Source of the DNA: Apostichopus parvimensis
Lineage: Eukaryota > Echinodermata > Holothuroidea > Aspidochirotida > Stichopodidae
NCBI GenBank assembly: GCA_000934455.1
Contig: KN882599.1
Location: forward strand, 3,859 to 67,858
Reading direction: 5' to 3'
Length of the DNA: 64,000 nucleotides
A model generated the notes under the pieces. It had not been told where the DNA came from. It saw only the letters and a list, made by a program, of their open reading frames with translations, and made no database searches. The first letter of the stretch is position 1. The number at the start of each line of letters is the position of its first letter. Made by a program: the position numbers and the translations under genes. Of this stretch, positions 11,963 through 23,900 are shown piece by piece.

Positions 11963-12080
11963 GGGGGGGGGGGGGGGGGGGGGGGGGAGGGAGGGAGGCA
12001 AAAGATAACGACCATATACTTGAATTTTAAACCTCTTTTGATTTTTCTTAGAAGATAGAGGGAGGGGGGGGGAGGCAATT
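11963..12080. repeat. Poly-G tract and GGGA-rich stretch
   Basis: An uninterrupted run of about 25 G followed by GGGAGGGAGGG, and a second G-run at about 12063-12072. On a single strand it could form quadruplexes; such runs are also prone to assembly error. Confidence 0.8.
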
Positions 12081-12155
12081 GGTTTACTGGATTGTTCATG
12101 ATCTATCTTTCATCTCGTTATTTCTAAGTTGTTTTTTAAGTATAAGATGTCTTAA

Positions 12156-12518
12156 AGGGTGTGAAGACTCGCGCAAAAAGAAACATCTAATGCCGGTAAT
12201 TTGACCTAGTTTCGAATGAGGTGTAACAGAAGTGTTAAACACCACCATCGATCCCAAAAAATACACACACAGCTTGCTACCGTCGGTAATTAGACACTAG
12301 TGTACAGTCAGTACATACACTGCGGTCAATACCCACAACACAGTATACAAACGATACAGCGATGGACATCTCAGGTCCAGCTTAAGATAACAATTAAGGT
12401 ATCACGTTTCATTACTGTCTGCATTTTGAAGCGACACAAACAAAACGTCACTTGCAAGCAACATAAAGTTAACTTTTTCAGATGGCCGCATGCGGTTTGG
12501 GGAGAGTCTTCAATGCCT
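12156..12518 (+). mobile_element. TTAA-flanked MITE, copy 2
   Basis: Same family and orientation as the element at 8829: starts AGGGTGTGAAGACTCGC after TTAA (12152-12155) and ends CAATGCCT followed by TTAT, a degraded target site. No coding. Confidence 0.85.
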
Positions 12519-12696
12519 TTATTTTATGTTTATGTCCTGCATACCTAGCAAGATCATGTACAGTAAGTACAGAGAGAAAATCATCTTCAGTGTCTTAGAT
12601 TATATTATACTAAATACCTAGGCAAAGCTTTCTTTGACAATATTCAATAACATAAGTTTAAAAAAGAAGGGAATAGGGAAATCAATTATTTAAATA

Positions 12697-12868
12697 TCAT
12701 TGCCTGGCTTTATCATCTTCTGAATCCTCCTTTCTAGGTGCCCCACTGGATTGCTTCTGCAGTTGCAATTTGATCTTCTCTGCTTTCACACGGAATGTTT
12801 TCTGAAGGTCTTTACTTTGTAATGGTGCCTTGCCTTGCCGTTTTCTAGCACTCATACTTGCCTCTTGG
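12697..12868 (-). CDS. Candidate 3'-terminal exon of an unidentified gene
   Basis: A minus-strand open frame follows a good acceptor (TATATCAG before CCAAGAGG at 12868) and runs 57 codons to a TGA at 12699-12697. The peptide is basic then acidic: ARKRQGKAPLQSK, AEKIKLQLQKQSSG, KEDSEDDKARQ. I do not recognise the family. Because it ends in a stop and SFI1 exons begin only 1.1 kb further along the same strand, it could be the end of the upstream neighbour gene; its other exons were not found. It may also be a chance frame. Confidence 0.4.
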
Positions 12869-13094
12869 CTGATATACAAAGCACGATCAAAATTTAAAAG
12901 TCATCTACCCAGAGAAAAAAAAAGAAAGAAATTTTTCAATGTATTTGCAGGAATTTAAATCAGCCGGTTGATTGTGTCGTTAACATCTGACACTCCAGTA
13001 TTCCACACTCCAGTTAACCAGACTGACATTAATCCAGTGCAACATACTGTAACTGTGTCATACTTGACATGTACTGTACATAGATAAATGAATC

Positions 13095-14046
13095 CAGGGG
13101 CGTAGCGAGCAGGGGGTGTGTCACACCCCCCAATAATTTGGTCGCTGTCGGCAAATTTTGGGTCTGTCGGCAAAAGGAGAAAAGGTGAAGAGAGCGGAAG
13201 GGGAAGAAAGAAGGAAAGCTGAATAGAGAAAAGGAGAACGGGAGCTTCTTTATCGGTTATTTCGATTTTCCAGTTCTTCATCTGATAAACTAATTCACCA
13301 ATCCAATCACCCGCAAGTTAAAAACCTCTCTGCAAATAACTGATGTCACAGCCGTCAGTATAGCTACTGTAGCCAGGCTCAGCTAGACGAGTGCCAGAAT
13401 CGCTGGCAACTCAGTGAAAGAAATGGAATTAAAGGCTTCCGTATAGGCCGCAGCCCACGAGTCGTGCTATCGTGTGACAACGTGTTGTTATTATCCTCTG
13501 TTCAGAATGACGTCATCGCAGATGTCATTCGTTCTCCGTGGAAAATTTAAGGACACGGCTCACGAATTGTACACAATTTTTAATGTTTCTCGCTTGTATA
13601 TCAATGAATGTTGTTATTTCTAATTATCGGAAAGTTTTCTGAACATTTTCATCACATTTCGTCACTCATTGCGATGGTTTGAGCCTGAGAGGCGTAGGCA
13701 AAGCCTAATTACATTCATCTGACTTCCTAATTTCAAGCTGCGATTTGTATAATCTACTTTCCAATATAAAGTACCGGTATGCAATTTTTCTCCGTTATCC
13801 AATTAATTCTTCTTCTGCCGACTACCATAAATATAATATCGAAATGGAAATTCTACGGTGCCAAATTTGACTTAAAATATGCACCAGATTGCATCTAAGG
13901 ACGTTTCAAAACTAAAAATTTTCAAAACCCCCAGGAAACCCCCTCCCCTTAGACCCCTCCCCCATTTCAGTCACCACTTCCAGATCCGTCGACAAATCAA
14001 ATTCTCAACACCCCCCAACAACAAAAAAACCTTCGCTACGCCCCTG
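13095..14046. mobile_element. hAT-type non-autonomous element, 952 bp, perfect target duplication
   Basis: Starts CAGGGGCGTAGCGAGCAGG and ends CTTCGCTACGCCCCTG, giving 14-bp inverted ends. Perfect 8-bp duplications AATGAATC flank it (13087-13094 and 14047-14054). The subterminal sequence is C-rich (CACCCCCC) as in many marine-invertebrate hAT MITEs. No transposase frame was seen inside. Confidence 0.88.
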
Positions 14047-14493
14047 AATGAATCATCCGCATTTAAGTCTCAAGCCGTTTGGCCACAGAATTGATAGGAA
14101 GTTACAACAACATCAAGAAAACTCACCCTACAACAGTCCCTAAGTCTGTAAGTTGAATAATATTTTATAATAGAAAAGTTGTAGATCTACAATATTTAGT
14201 TGAAAATACTTAAAACATTTAGGAAATCAGGTTTCAAAGGTTTGACCTCTATTGGTTGACACTGATTTCACAGTTCGACATAATATTGATGTTGACCCCC
14301 TTCCCCATGTCAACATCAGGGATTAGTAGTACCTGCATGTGTACATTTTTCTTTTGAAAGGAAGGCATTTTAAGCATCTTTCAGGGTTTTGATGGTCCTT
14401 TTTTTTACCCAGACCAATATACACAAGGATATCAATTATCTACTCAGCAAAACTTGCCAGTTCAAGTTTAGGCCTAGTAAATGTGCCATATTA

Positions 14494-14763
14494 TGAGCCC
14501 AACATGCTAAGGTTGCCTAAGTTAGGAATGGATGCCAATAGGCCTACCATACTACCAGGATAGGTATTTGCATTCAATTCCTATGTACCGTTTTTGAGAT
14601 ATTGACAGTTGAAGTTGCCAACTTTTTTATACTCCACAATTGGATGTATCCATAATGTGAATGTACCATAGGAATTGGTATTTTATAAACTTCACAACCC
14701 TTAAGACAAACTAGTATCCAATAGACACTTGCGGTACCTATCCTGGTAGTATGTTGGGCTCAT
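14494..14763. mobile_element. Possible MITE or hairpin with inverted ends
   Basis: Perfect 13-bp inverted repeats ATGAGCCCAACAT and ATGTTGGGCTCAT bound 270 bp. A second inverted pair, ATACTACCAGGATAGGTA near 14548 and TACCTATCCTGGTAGTAT near 14735, lies inside. No clear target duplication and no coding. Confidence 0.6.
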
Positions 14764-15151
14764 TAACTTCAGGCAACGAACCACACACATTTTGTTTCTC
14801 AAATGTCAATAGCTCACGGCAAAGTTCGCACATGTTAATTTTGGTTCGCTATTCCAACCCTGCTGTGGTAGGTCTAGTATTACTCACTTGTGGCATAAGT
14901 CCCTTGCTTGACGTAAATTCGGTCTGCTTGCTATTAGTAGCATGGACACTTCGAATTTCGGACACCTAAGTCTTAAATCACCCCAAAACTATATCTTCTG
15001 GTATAAATCACCTGAAAATATACTTGATATGGTGGGAGAAGTGTGTTATACTGTATTAAGATACACGGCCAAACTTTCTTTCCTGCAAACTGTTTTCACT
15101 TTGTAAAAAAGAAGATTCTTCGTGATTGTGGAACTGGTATTTCTTTGCTAG

Positions 15152-15429
15152 AGTATTGCGAAATTCGGACACTCGTTCCCACAGTGTGGCGCTGGTGATA
15201 AAATTGGTGGCGCAGTTGCTCTTTCAGTAATTATAACAGACTTCATAGATCTCCATCATTTTATTGACAAATATGTAAGTATTTACTTGCACACGGGTCA
15301 TTTTAGAGAGAAAGTATCTGTATCTTCGTAGTTTTTCGTGAAATTGGCTGCTGCTATAGGTTGTCATGGTGAAATCGTGCATTTCTTAGGGGTGTCCGAA
15401 ATTCGCAGTGTTCCGAATTTCGCAATACT
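15152..15429. mobile_element. Possible MITE with AGTATTGCGAAATTCGG inverted ends
   Basis: AGTATTGCGAAATTCGG at the left is matched inverted by CCGAATTTCGCAATACT at the right (17 bp). GTGTCCGAAATTCGC recurs just inside, and a further fragment CGAATTTCGGACACC lies at about 14953. Superfamily undecided. Confidence 0.6.
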
Positions 15430-15752
15430 GACTATACTGTAGTAGTATACTTTACTAGTGTTACTGTTATAGTACACTATGGGAAATTTTGTTAAGCTAT
15501 CCCTAACTACTGTAACTACTTAGTGTAAGCCTAACGTTAGGCCTAGGGCCTAAGTTAAACTAGGGCACCAAACCAGGATCCGCGGAGGGACTGCAGACCT
15601 AAGGCTTATTTATTTCACTTTCTCATCAAACCAGAAGTAACCAATAAATATCCAGATATGTGTTACACTTACAGTCCTTTGTTCAGAGAAACATAATATC
15701 TCAAGACTGTCTTTTAAACATGGCGCCGGAAATTTGTTCTAGTCGATGGAAG

Positions 15753-16723
15753 TGGCCGTATGGAAAGCCGTTTTAACATTTAATAAGGAATTTTAGATAT
15801 CTCGAAATAATTTCAGATATCTCAAATTGAATTACAGATATCTCCAATTTATTTAAGATATCTACAAACAATTGCAGATATCTTAAAATCAATTTCAGAT
15901 ATCTCGAAATACCAGAGAATTTCAGATATCTGAAATTGAATTCGAGATATCTGAAATTGAATTCGAGATATCTGAAATTGAAATCGAGATATCTGAAATT
16001 GAATTCGAGATATCTGAAAATGAATTCAAGATATCTGCAATTCTATTTCAGATATCTGAAATAGAATTTCAGATATCTCGAATTCAATTTCAGATATCTG
16101 AAATAGAATTCGAGATATCTCTAATTCATTTGCAGATATCTCGAATTCAATTTTAGATATCTGAAATAGAATTTCAGATATCTCAAATTCAATTACAGAT
16201 ATCTCGAATTCAATTTCAGATATCTGAAAATTCCCAACTAAATGTTAAAATGGCTTTCCATACGTACGCCATTTTAACATTTAATCGGGAATTTCTGCAT
16301 ATATGCATTTCAGATATCTGGAATTCAATTGCAGATATCTCGAATTCAATTTCAGATATCTCGAATTAGAATTGCAGATATCTTGAATATAATTTCAGAT
16401 ATCTCGAATTCAATTTCAGATATCTGAAATAGAATTTCAGATACCTCGAATTCAATTTCGGATATCTAGAATTCAATTTCAGATATCTCGAATTCAATTT
16501 CAGATATCTGAATAAGAATTTCAGATATCTCGAAATCTAATTTAGATATTTCGAATTCAATTTCAGATATCTGAAATAAAATATCAGATATCTCGAATTC
16601 AATTTAAGATATCTCGAATTCAATTTTAGATATCTGAAATAGAATTTTAGATATCTAAAATAAGAAACAATTTAAGGTATCTCAAATTCCCGATTAAATG
16701 TTAAAATGGCTTTCAATATGGCC
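15753..16723. repeat. GATATC palindrome array inside inverted repeats
   Basis: About 36 copies of GATATC spaced roughly 20-27 bp, joined by GAATTC-like spacers (CAGATATCTCGAATTCAATT pattern). Bounded by GGAAAGCCGTTTTAACATTT at 15762 and inverted AAATGTTAAAATGGC at 16697. An inverted junction of the same words in the middle (16236-16287) suggests two adjacent units of about 510 and 450 bp. Probably a non-autonomous transposon or satellite-like element; no coding. Confidence 0.85.
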
Positions 16724-19489
16724 GAGCTACAGAACTACAGCAGCATTTTGCGTTGAGTCGCCGTTTTTCCTCAATTTTTCCGTGTCTATCAAGTTTTTAT
16801 CATAATACAATCACGAAAGACAAAACTAAGACTTTCTCATACTTTTCTCCCCACAGCGAACGTTAATTAGCAAGTAATTAAGGCTTTTATATGATTCTGA
16901 GAAAGTGTCTCCCTGATACATCGAATTATTTAGTATTTATCACATGCAGCTCTACAAAACCGCCTATTCATATTCAACCAATCAGTGAAGAGATGTTTAT
17001 GTATGACTTGGCACTAAAAATAGACTCATTCATTGGCATGGTAATCCCTTGCTGCAAAGCACTACTTAAATCTCCACATGGCCTAGCCAATTTGCCCTAT
17101 TGCATTTCCTTGAGAGACTTTACTTTCCTCTCCTGAAAAACGTTATTTTCTCCCATGTTGTTAGAGGAGGAAACTAAGGTTTTTCAAGAGAAGAAACTAA
17201 CGGGTCCGGAAACTAACGGCCCCTTTGCGCTACACTCATACACAATGCACAGCGTGTACATAACGTTATTCAGGCCTAACCAGTGTAAGTCACACACTAA
17301 TAGGTCTGATTGTACTACAGTAACTAGCCTATGTAACACCGAGTGAGAGTGATACAATATCGTTCTCGCGAATGTTACGTACCGATCAGGTTCTTCTGGT
17401 TCCATGACTTTGTCTCATGTATCCTTGCTGTTTCATTTTCGCGGAGCGACGAGTTTTCTTGGGTTTTTAGGGCAATGTATGCAATGAGATATGGCGTAAC
17501 TGTCCCTTCGCTCGGTACGTACATCTCCTCAGCTGATTTTTGTTTACCTTGCTATTCAAAATACCTTGTTCGTTATACATATTCACAAGGTCCCTATAAG
17601 TGGGAGGAGTTTATCGAAGTCAAAGATTCAAAATACGAACATCAGAAAATGTCATATTTTTTGTGCACTTTTTGGGAATAGTTTGAGTTGAAACTTTACA
17701 GTTAGCTTAGTTTACGTCATTGGTATAGTATCCTAGTATTTTAAAATCTCGAGATTCAACGCAAATTGCTGCTATAAGTAATATAAATATAAATTATATA
17801 TTCTATATTTTTTTTCCAATGCTGATCCACAGATTACAATATCTGTGCGCAGATACATGACGTCATATATCTAAAGCCACGACCAAATGCAGTCGATCGT
17901 ATGATTACTCCATGATCATGAAACATGCACCAAAGTTGAACAGAATACATAAAGTGCATTATATTTCTGTGACCTATACTTGGCTATGTTTTTTTTCTTT
18001 ACACATGTCAGCGTGCTTTTTCTGTCGAATTTTCATGGAATTTGTCGCACATCTTAGGTACTTGTCAGTTTTTATATTACTTTACTTTAGGCGTAAAGTT
18101 ATGACTTTACATAACGTCCTTCACCTTGTACTTTTGTTGTTGTTATTATGTTAAGTTGTAGGACTAGCTTAGGCTAGTTGTAAACGGTTGTTCAGAATTT
18201 TGCTCAGGCCCATGCACAAACCGTATTTTAAACACTCCCGCCCGGCAACTTTTTTGATGATTAATTTACTATGTTTTTCATTACCAAAATATTGGTGAAA
18301 TACTTGGCACATAAGTTAGTGCCTTAAAAGGATAAAGATAACACCATTTGCCATTCAAGCATAGGCCTACTTCATTAAAAAAAAAATTCCTGCACATCCC
18401 TGAGAAATGTGTTATTTGTATACTATTACTAGTTAGCCTAACTTTAACTTAGCGGTATAGGCCTATGCAACATTAAAATTGGCCTTATTCCGTTAATCAC
18501 CTCCAAAAGGTCTCGGAGTAATTGCAGAATACCAGGCAACTCCTACTTCACAGACAACACCTTACAAAACGGTGGCTTCGTTGTTGCAGTCAGTCTAGGC
18601 TAGGCAAAACTGTTTAGCAGAAAATGTACTCGTGACAAATTGCATTTGAGAACGACGCAATTAACACTTCATTACAGCGTCTTCTATTTTGCAAATATTC
18701 AAGTACAGATTCCAACGATAGCTAGCTATATAGCTACTTAGCCAGGGTAAGCATTTTTGGGTATTGGCGTTTTTTACAGGAATTTTTTGAACAATATTTT
18801 AAGTCCAACGTTAGTTAGCTCTGCTGGCTAGGGTAGGCAGATTTAGAAAGTAGTCCTTTCCATTCTTACCTTGACAAGCTATCCATTGTATGCTGATGCT
18901 ATGTTTTGGTACACTGTTAATTTTCTTGCTGTTAGTGTTACAAATAAACTGTTCTGCTTCAAGTGTTAGTAGGCCTAAGTTGGTCTATCAGAGCCAAGTG
19001 GTTAGTAATTGGAATCGGTGCAGCTTTCAGCTGCCAGAAGCTTGGATTAATCATTAATTAATTTATTTGAAAGCTTTCAGTGATTTATGCTTAGATCAAT
19101 ATGTTAGACAATACATCTTTGAGCCATGTTAATGTAATCAAAACCAACAGACTTGTTTGGCTTATTTCTTCTGGGCTCAGCTTTCGTCTTGCCTGAGACG
19201 AAACCAATACCCCTGTAGTAAGGCTTCCTTCAGAGTGAGCCTTGGGAGAATACTTGGTAACATGCTACCAGGCATGCTAGTAGTAGCCTACAGTGTACAG
19301 TCAAGTTTGATGTGAATGTGCATCTGTGTTTGCATGTTTTTGTATGTTTGCTTTTAAGTTGGTACCTCAAGTAATGTTGAAAAATGTCATACTTGAGGAT
19401 GTTGCTCTCATAACATGAGTAAAAAAACATCTCTCGTTTTTGTGGGTCACAAGGTCATTTGGTAGATTGACCTTGTCATGTGCAATGAC
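16724..19489. other. Intergenic region upstream of left IAP gene; no gene supported
   Basis: AT-rich. Several open frames up to 112 codons (17343-17681) show no recognisable family or splice partners. It probably contains the promoter and noncoding first exon of the left IAP gene, which I cannot place. Confidence 0.35.
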
Positions 19490-19621
19490 CTCAATTCAAT
19501 ATATTTTTTTCAGTCAAACCTTATGTGCATTGCATGTCTTCATGTTCTGTGGCATAAAATCATTACCTCTCTGGTTATATTTATGATGTGAAATCTTATT
19601 AACCTTTTCATTTTTTTTCAG

Positions 19622-20922
19622 GTCAAAGGATTATCTCAACCATTGTACTAATTAGATTGTTTAGTTTGTTATTTTAGTGTCTATCAATATAATGGCGTGT
19701 GTTTCCGAAATGCCACAGTGTCAGGAACTTAAAATGCTTTTACATAAAGCTCAGGAAGCAGATAGCATAGTGGCTGCCTGGCCTGCTGAAGAGATAGATA
19801 ATCATTTATGTAAAATGGCTCAAGAAATTAAAATCTTCCCAAACAAGGAGCAGTTAAAAAAGAAATTAGCTAGAGAGAATGATGTCACATTTCATGATGG
19901 GAAACCTGTCACAGTTATCTCACAAGGCACCAACAGCAGAGAAAGTGTTATTTTTATTCATCCCATGTTTGAAGAATCGGAAAGGTACCTCAGTTTTTTA
20001 ACTCATAAATGGCCACCGACTGCTCCAGTTACTGCAAGTGCTTTAGCCAAAGCAGGATTTTTTTATTTTGGAGTGGACGATACTGTCCAGTGTTTCAGCT
20101 GTAATGGTAGAATCAATAATTGGTCTCCCGGTGATACTGCCATGGGGGAACACAAAAGAATTTATCCAAGGTGTAAATTTGTTCGAGGCATGGACACGAA
20201 GAATGTACCAGCAAGGGAGCTTTCAGAAGAAAGTAGGCAACAAAGCACTGAGGGAAAACAAAGTCCAAAATCAGGGAAAAGTTCAGACGATCATCTTTCG
20301 GACCTACTGAAGCCTTTAAACCTTGAGGAATCTGAACCACCCAACGAAGCAAAAACTTACTTCATGAAAGAAATTAACCGGCTTCTATCATTTAAGATTT
20401 GGCCTACTTCCAGCCCTGTGGATCGTTTTGACCTGGCAGCCGCTGGTTTTTATTGTGTGAATGAGAGTAGTGGTACAGTTCAGTGCTTTGCTTGCTTTGG
20501 CAGATTAACTGAATGGAAACCCGGAGATCGACCAAAGTCTGAGCATTTGAGGCTTTTTCCGTCTTGTCCTTTTATCTTGGGAAGGCCAACAGGTAACGTG
20601 CCCTTGACTCCCACTGAGAAGGACCAAGCTGTAAGGTTTTTCTCATCCAGTTCTTCTCGTCTTAGAAGACCACTTCAAATCGCATCGAATTTGTCACAGT
20701 CGGAGAGGTATGGATTGCAAGGTCAAAGTTCATCCTCCCGTGGAAGTTCCAGGATTATTGGACGTACAGCTCAGTTACCAGAACCAGCAGATCTGACGGT
20801 CAAGTACGCCAAATATCCAAATTACGCTTACGAACAGGCTCGTCTGGAGACCTATGGAAGATTGCCAAATAACCATTCACAGATCCCAGCAAATTTAGCC
20901 CGGGCAGGATTCTTTGCTACAG
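19622..20922 (+). CDS. Left IAP exon with start codon, BIR1, BIR2 and first part of BIR3
   Basis: A TTTTTTTTCAG acceptor at 19621 opens the exon; 70 bases of 5' UTR precede ATG 19692, so a noncoding exon lies upstream. Coding part 1,231 bp. BIR1 reads VQCFSCNGRINNWSPGD and then GEHKRIYPRC; BIR2 reads VQCFACFGRLTEWKPGD and then SEHLRLFPSC. Donor ACAG/GTAAAA. Confidence 0.9.
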
Positions 20923-23900
20923 GTAAAATTGTCATTATTCTGCATTAATTGACCAAAATTGGACTATGGAGATAAATCTTGATTGTTCAGTATATATTGC
21001 TTTTTCTACAATCTGGCCGTACCATACTCAACAACAGCGAACATAGAATTTCAAGGGGTGGGGGGGGGGTGTATATACTACATTATAAACTAATCTCTCT
21101 TCAACTGTGTAATTCTAAGTATTACCAACCTGATGATCTGGGGTTTTTTTTTCAATCTTTGTCAATTTTGACCCCAAAGTTATGATTTGTAACCTGTGTG
21201 AGACATAAATCAAATGTTGTATATATGCAATTGAGAAGCTGAAACTAATATTCATGATATCTACATCTCAAATAATTTGCAATTGATGAGAGATCAAAGA
21301 AATTCAACTTACAAAACAAGGTTAAACTCAAGGTGAGCAGAAGGGGATGGGGAGGGGGATTAATGTGGCCCTTGTTCAGTTAAAGGGTGTGAAGACTCGC
21401 GCACAAAGAAACGTCTCATGCCGGTAATCTGACCTAGTTTCTAACAGGTGAGGTGTAACAGAGGTGTTATAGACCACCATTGATCCCAGAAAATACACAC
21501 AGTCACACACAGCTTGCTACCGTCGGTAATTAGACACTAGTGTACAGTCAATACATACAGCTACGGTCAATACCCACAACACAGTGTGCATAGCAGTGGT
21601 GGACATCTCAGGTCTAGATAAAAGATAAGGTATCACGTTTCATTACTGTCTGCATTTTGTAGCGACAGAAAGAAAACTTCACTTGCAAGCAGCGGAAAGT
21701 TAACTTTTCAGAGCGAAGCACGCATTTGGGGGCGAGTCTTCAATGCCTTTAAATGTGTAAATCCTCACCAAAGTTAATTTTTTAGTCAATCAGAATTTAC
21801 ATATATATCCATTGTTGATCCGGCATTTGTCATTGTTTTTTTGTTCAAGTTTCAATTATTTTCTGTGTTCAGATGCAGATATAAATATATCTAAACAACC
21901 TTGTGCTCTCTTTATCCTAGGTAATGGTGATGAAGTGAAGTGTTTCTACTGTGGTGGTGGACTCAAGGACTGGAGCATCGTTGACAAGGCCTGGGAAGAG
22001 CATGCCAGATGGTTCACTAGATGTGAGTGGTTACTACAGCAGAGGGGCCCAGCTTTTGTTGATGCTGTGCAGAGGAAGTTTGGACCCTTGGGTCATTCAA
22101 ACTTTGAACCAAATATGGTAAGAACCACTGGATGTGTAGTTGTGTATATTTAGGGAGGGTGCAGGGGTGTCAGAGGTCTCCCCTTGCTCTGTAACTTAGG
22201 ATTATTGAACAGGGACCTCATAATCTACTTGCACACCCTTCCATGATCTCAGAAAGGAAAGAGGTAGAATGGTGGAGGTCATTTGAGAAATTTGATTAAA
22301 ATTGCAACAATAGGTCGTGTGTCAAAGGTCATCAGTATTGACCCCAAAGATGCCAGGAAATAAATTATAGTAATGGTCACTTATCATGGTGAAAATTTGA
22401 CAAGCATTTTGTGGACCACCCTCAAAAATATTTGCCTCGGTGGGATATACAATGGGATATATAATTATCCTTTGCAATTTCTCAGAATAATTTGTAGCAC
22501 TTTATAGAATGCACACATTGGAGGAAATACTGATAACCCTGTAAAGGAAAGGGAATTTCCCCCTTTTTTTCCTTTTTTTTTTTTTTTAACTCAAGCCCAT
22601 CCACCATAGTGACATATTATGTTCACGGATAACAGTAATAAATGATGAAAGCAAAATGTTACCAGAATAGTGACGAAACTGCTGTACAGATAATGCAAAG
22701 ATGTGTTGCAAAAATTGCACACAGAACCTTCATTGTTTCCATCGTTTTACGATGAACTAATTTCATAAAGCTCTAAAAATTCTACATCTGTCATCATAGT
22801 GTGCTAAGGAGTAAGGACTGCTGATAGGAATCTAGAAACAAATGTATAAAATGATAACTTGACAAATTGGTAAAATCCTACATCAAAGAAATTGATCCAT
22901 TCAGGGACAGACTGGAAAATCAATCAGTCATTGAAGTGTCATCGACTCATCGTTCTAATTTATTTATCGTTCATTTAAATTATCAATTAATTTATTTTAA
23001 AGGGTATAGCTGGGGAAGAAAATTCCATCTTACTTCCAACCTCACCACAAGCACTGCACCCTACAGGCCAAGAGCAGGCCTCTGCAGCCAAACCAGAGCC
23101 AAGACCAGCTGAGCAAAGGAAAATGGAAAATGAAAATGAAACACAAACTGGGAAGAAGCAACCAGATAAAGAGAAACAAGGAAAGAAGAATAAACCAGTT
23201 AATGAAAGTAAGTGGTTTATAACCGACCTAGGAATTACTAAAGAAGGTGTATCTAACCCGCCAGAGAGAATTGCAGCTAAGTTGTTTAAATATGGCAATT
23301 GACTTGCAATCTAAGGATTGCAGGTTCAAGCCCTTGCCCAGATCACTATGTTTTGTCGTTAGGTATAACGACACCTAATATCAATTGCCTTGCTTCACCG
23401 AGGTGTAAAATGGGTACCTGTGAGGTAACTTGTAAATATAGTTAAGTGCAGCAGGGATTAACTGTTGTATAGTCATGTGAAATGGCCTTGGCATTTATAC
23501 AAGGCTCTAAATTTAAACTCTGTAACTATAGCAAAGATTTATAGAAAGTCAGGCTCACCAACCACCTCCAACCTCACCACAAACAAACAAAAGAAAAGTG
23601 AAAGTCATGTTCATTGCAGCAACTCATCAGAAAAGTAGTAGCACTCCCCCTCCCAGCCCCCTCCAAGCCCCCCTCCCAGCCCACTTGGTCATTACTTCTA
23701 TGTTAACACACTTTGGTTTCTGTGTTCCCATGGTGATTTAGGAGTTGAAGAACTATTCCAGTCTGACGTTGCTCAGTTTATGGTAGACATGGGACAGGAT
23801 GAAACCCTCATCAAGACTGTCCTCCGAAAACGTTTTGAGTCTGGTCAGAGTCCATACCAGACATCTGAAGAACTCTTAGTGGCCATATTTGAGGAAGAAG

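Noticed and set aside
13000-13281. 108-codon minus-strand frame
   Set aside because: It overlaps the end of a hAT-type element and has low-complexity composition; not a gene.
17343-17681. 112-codon plus-strand frame
   Set aside because: No recognisable motif or splice context; likely chance.
19677-19691. GTG start five codons upstream of the left IAP ATG
   Set aside because: The paralogue keeps MACVSEMPQCQ but not the preceding codons, and animal genes normally start at ATG.
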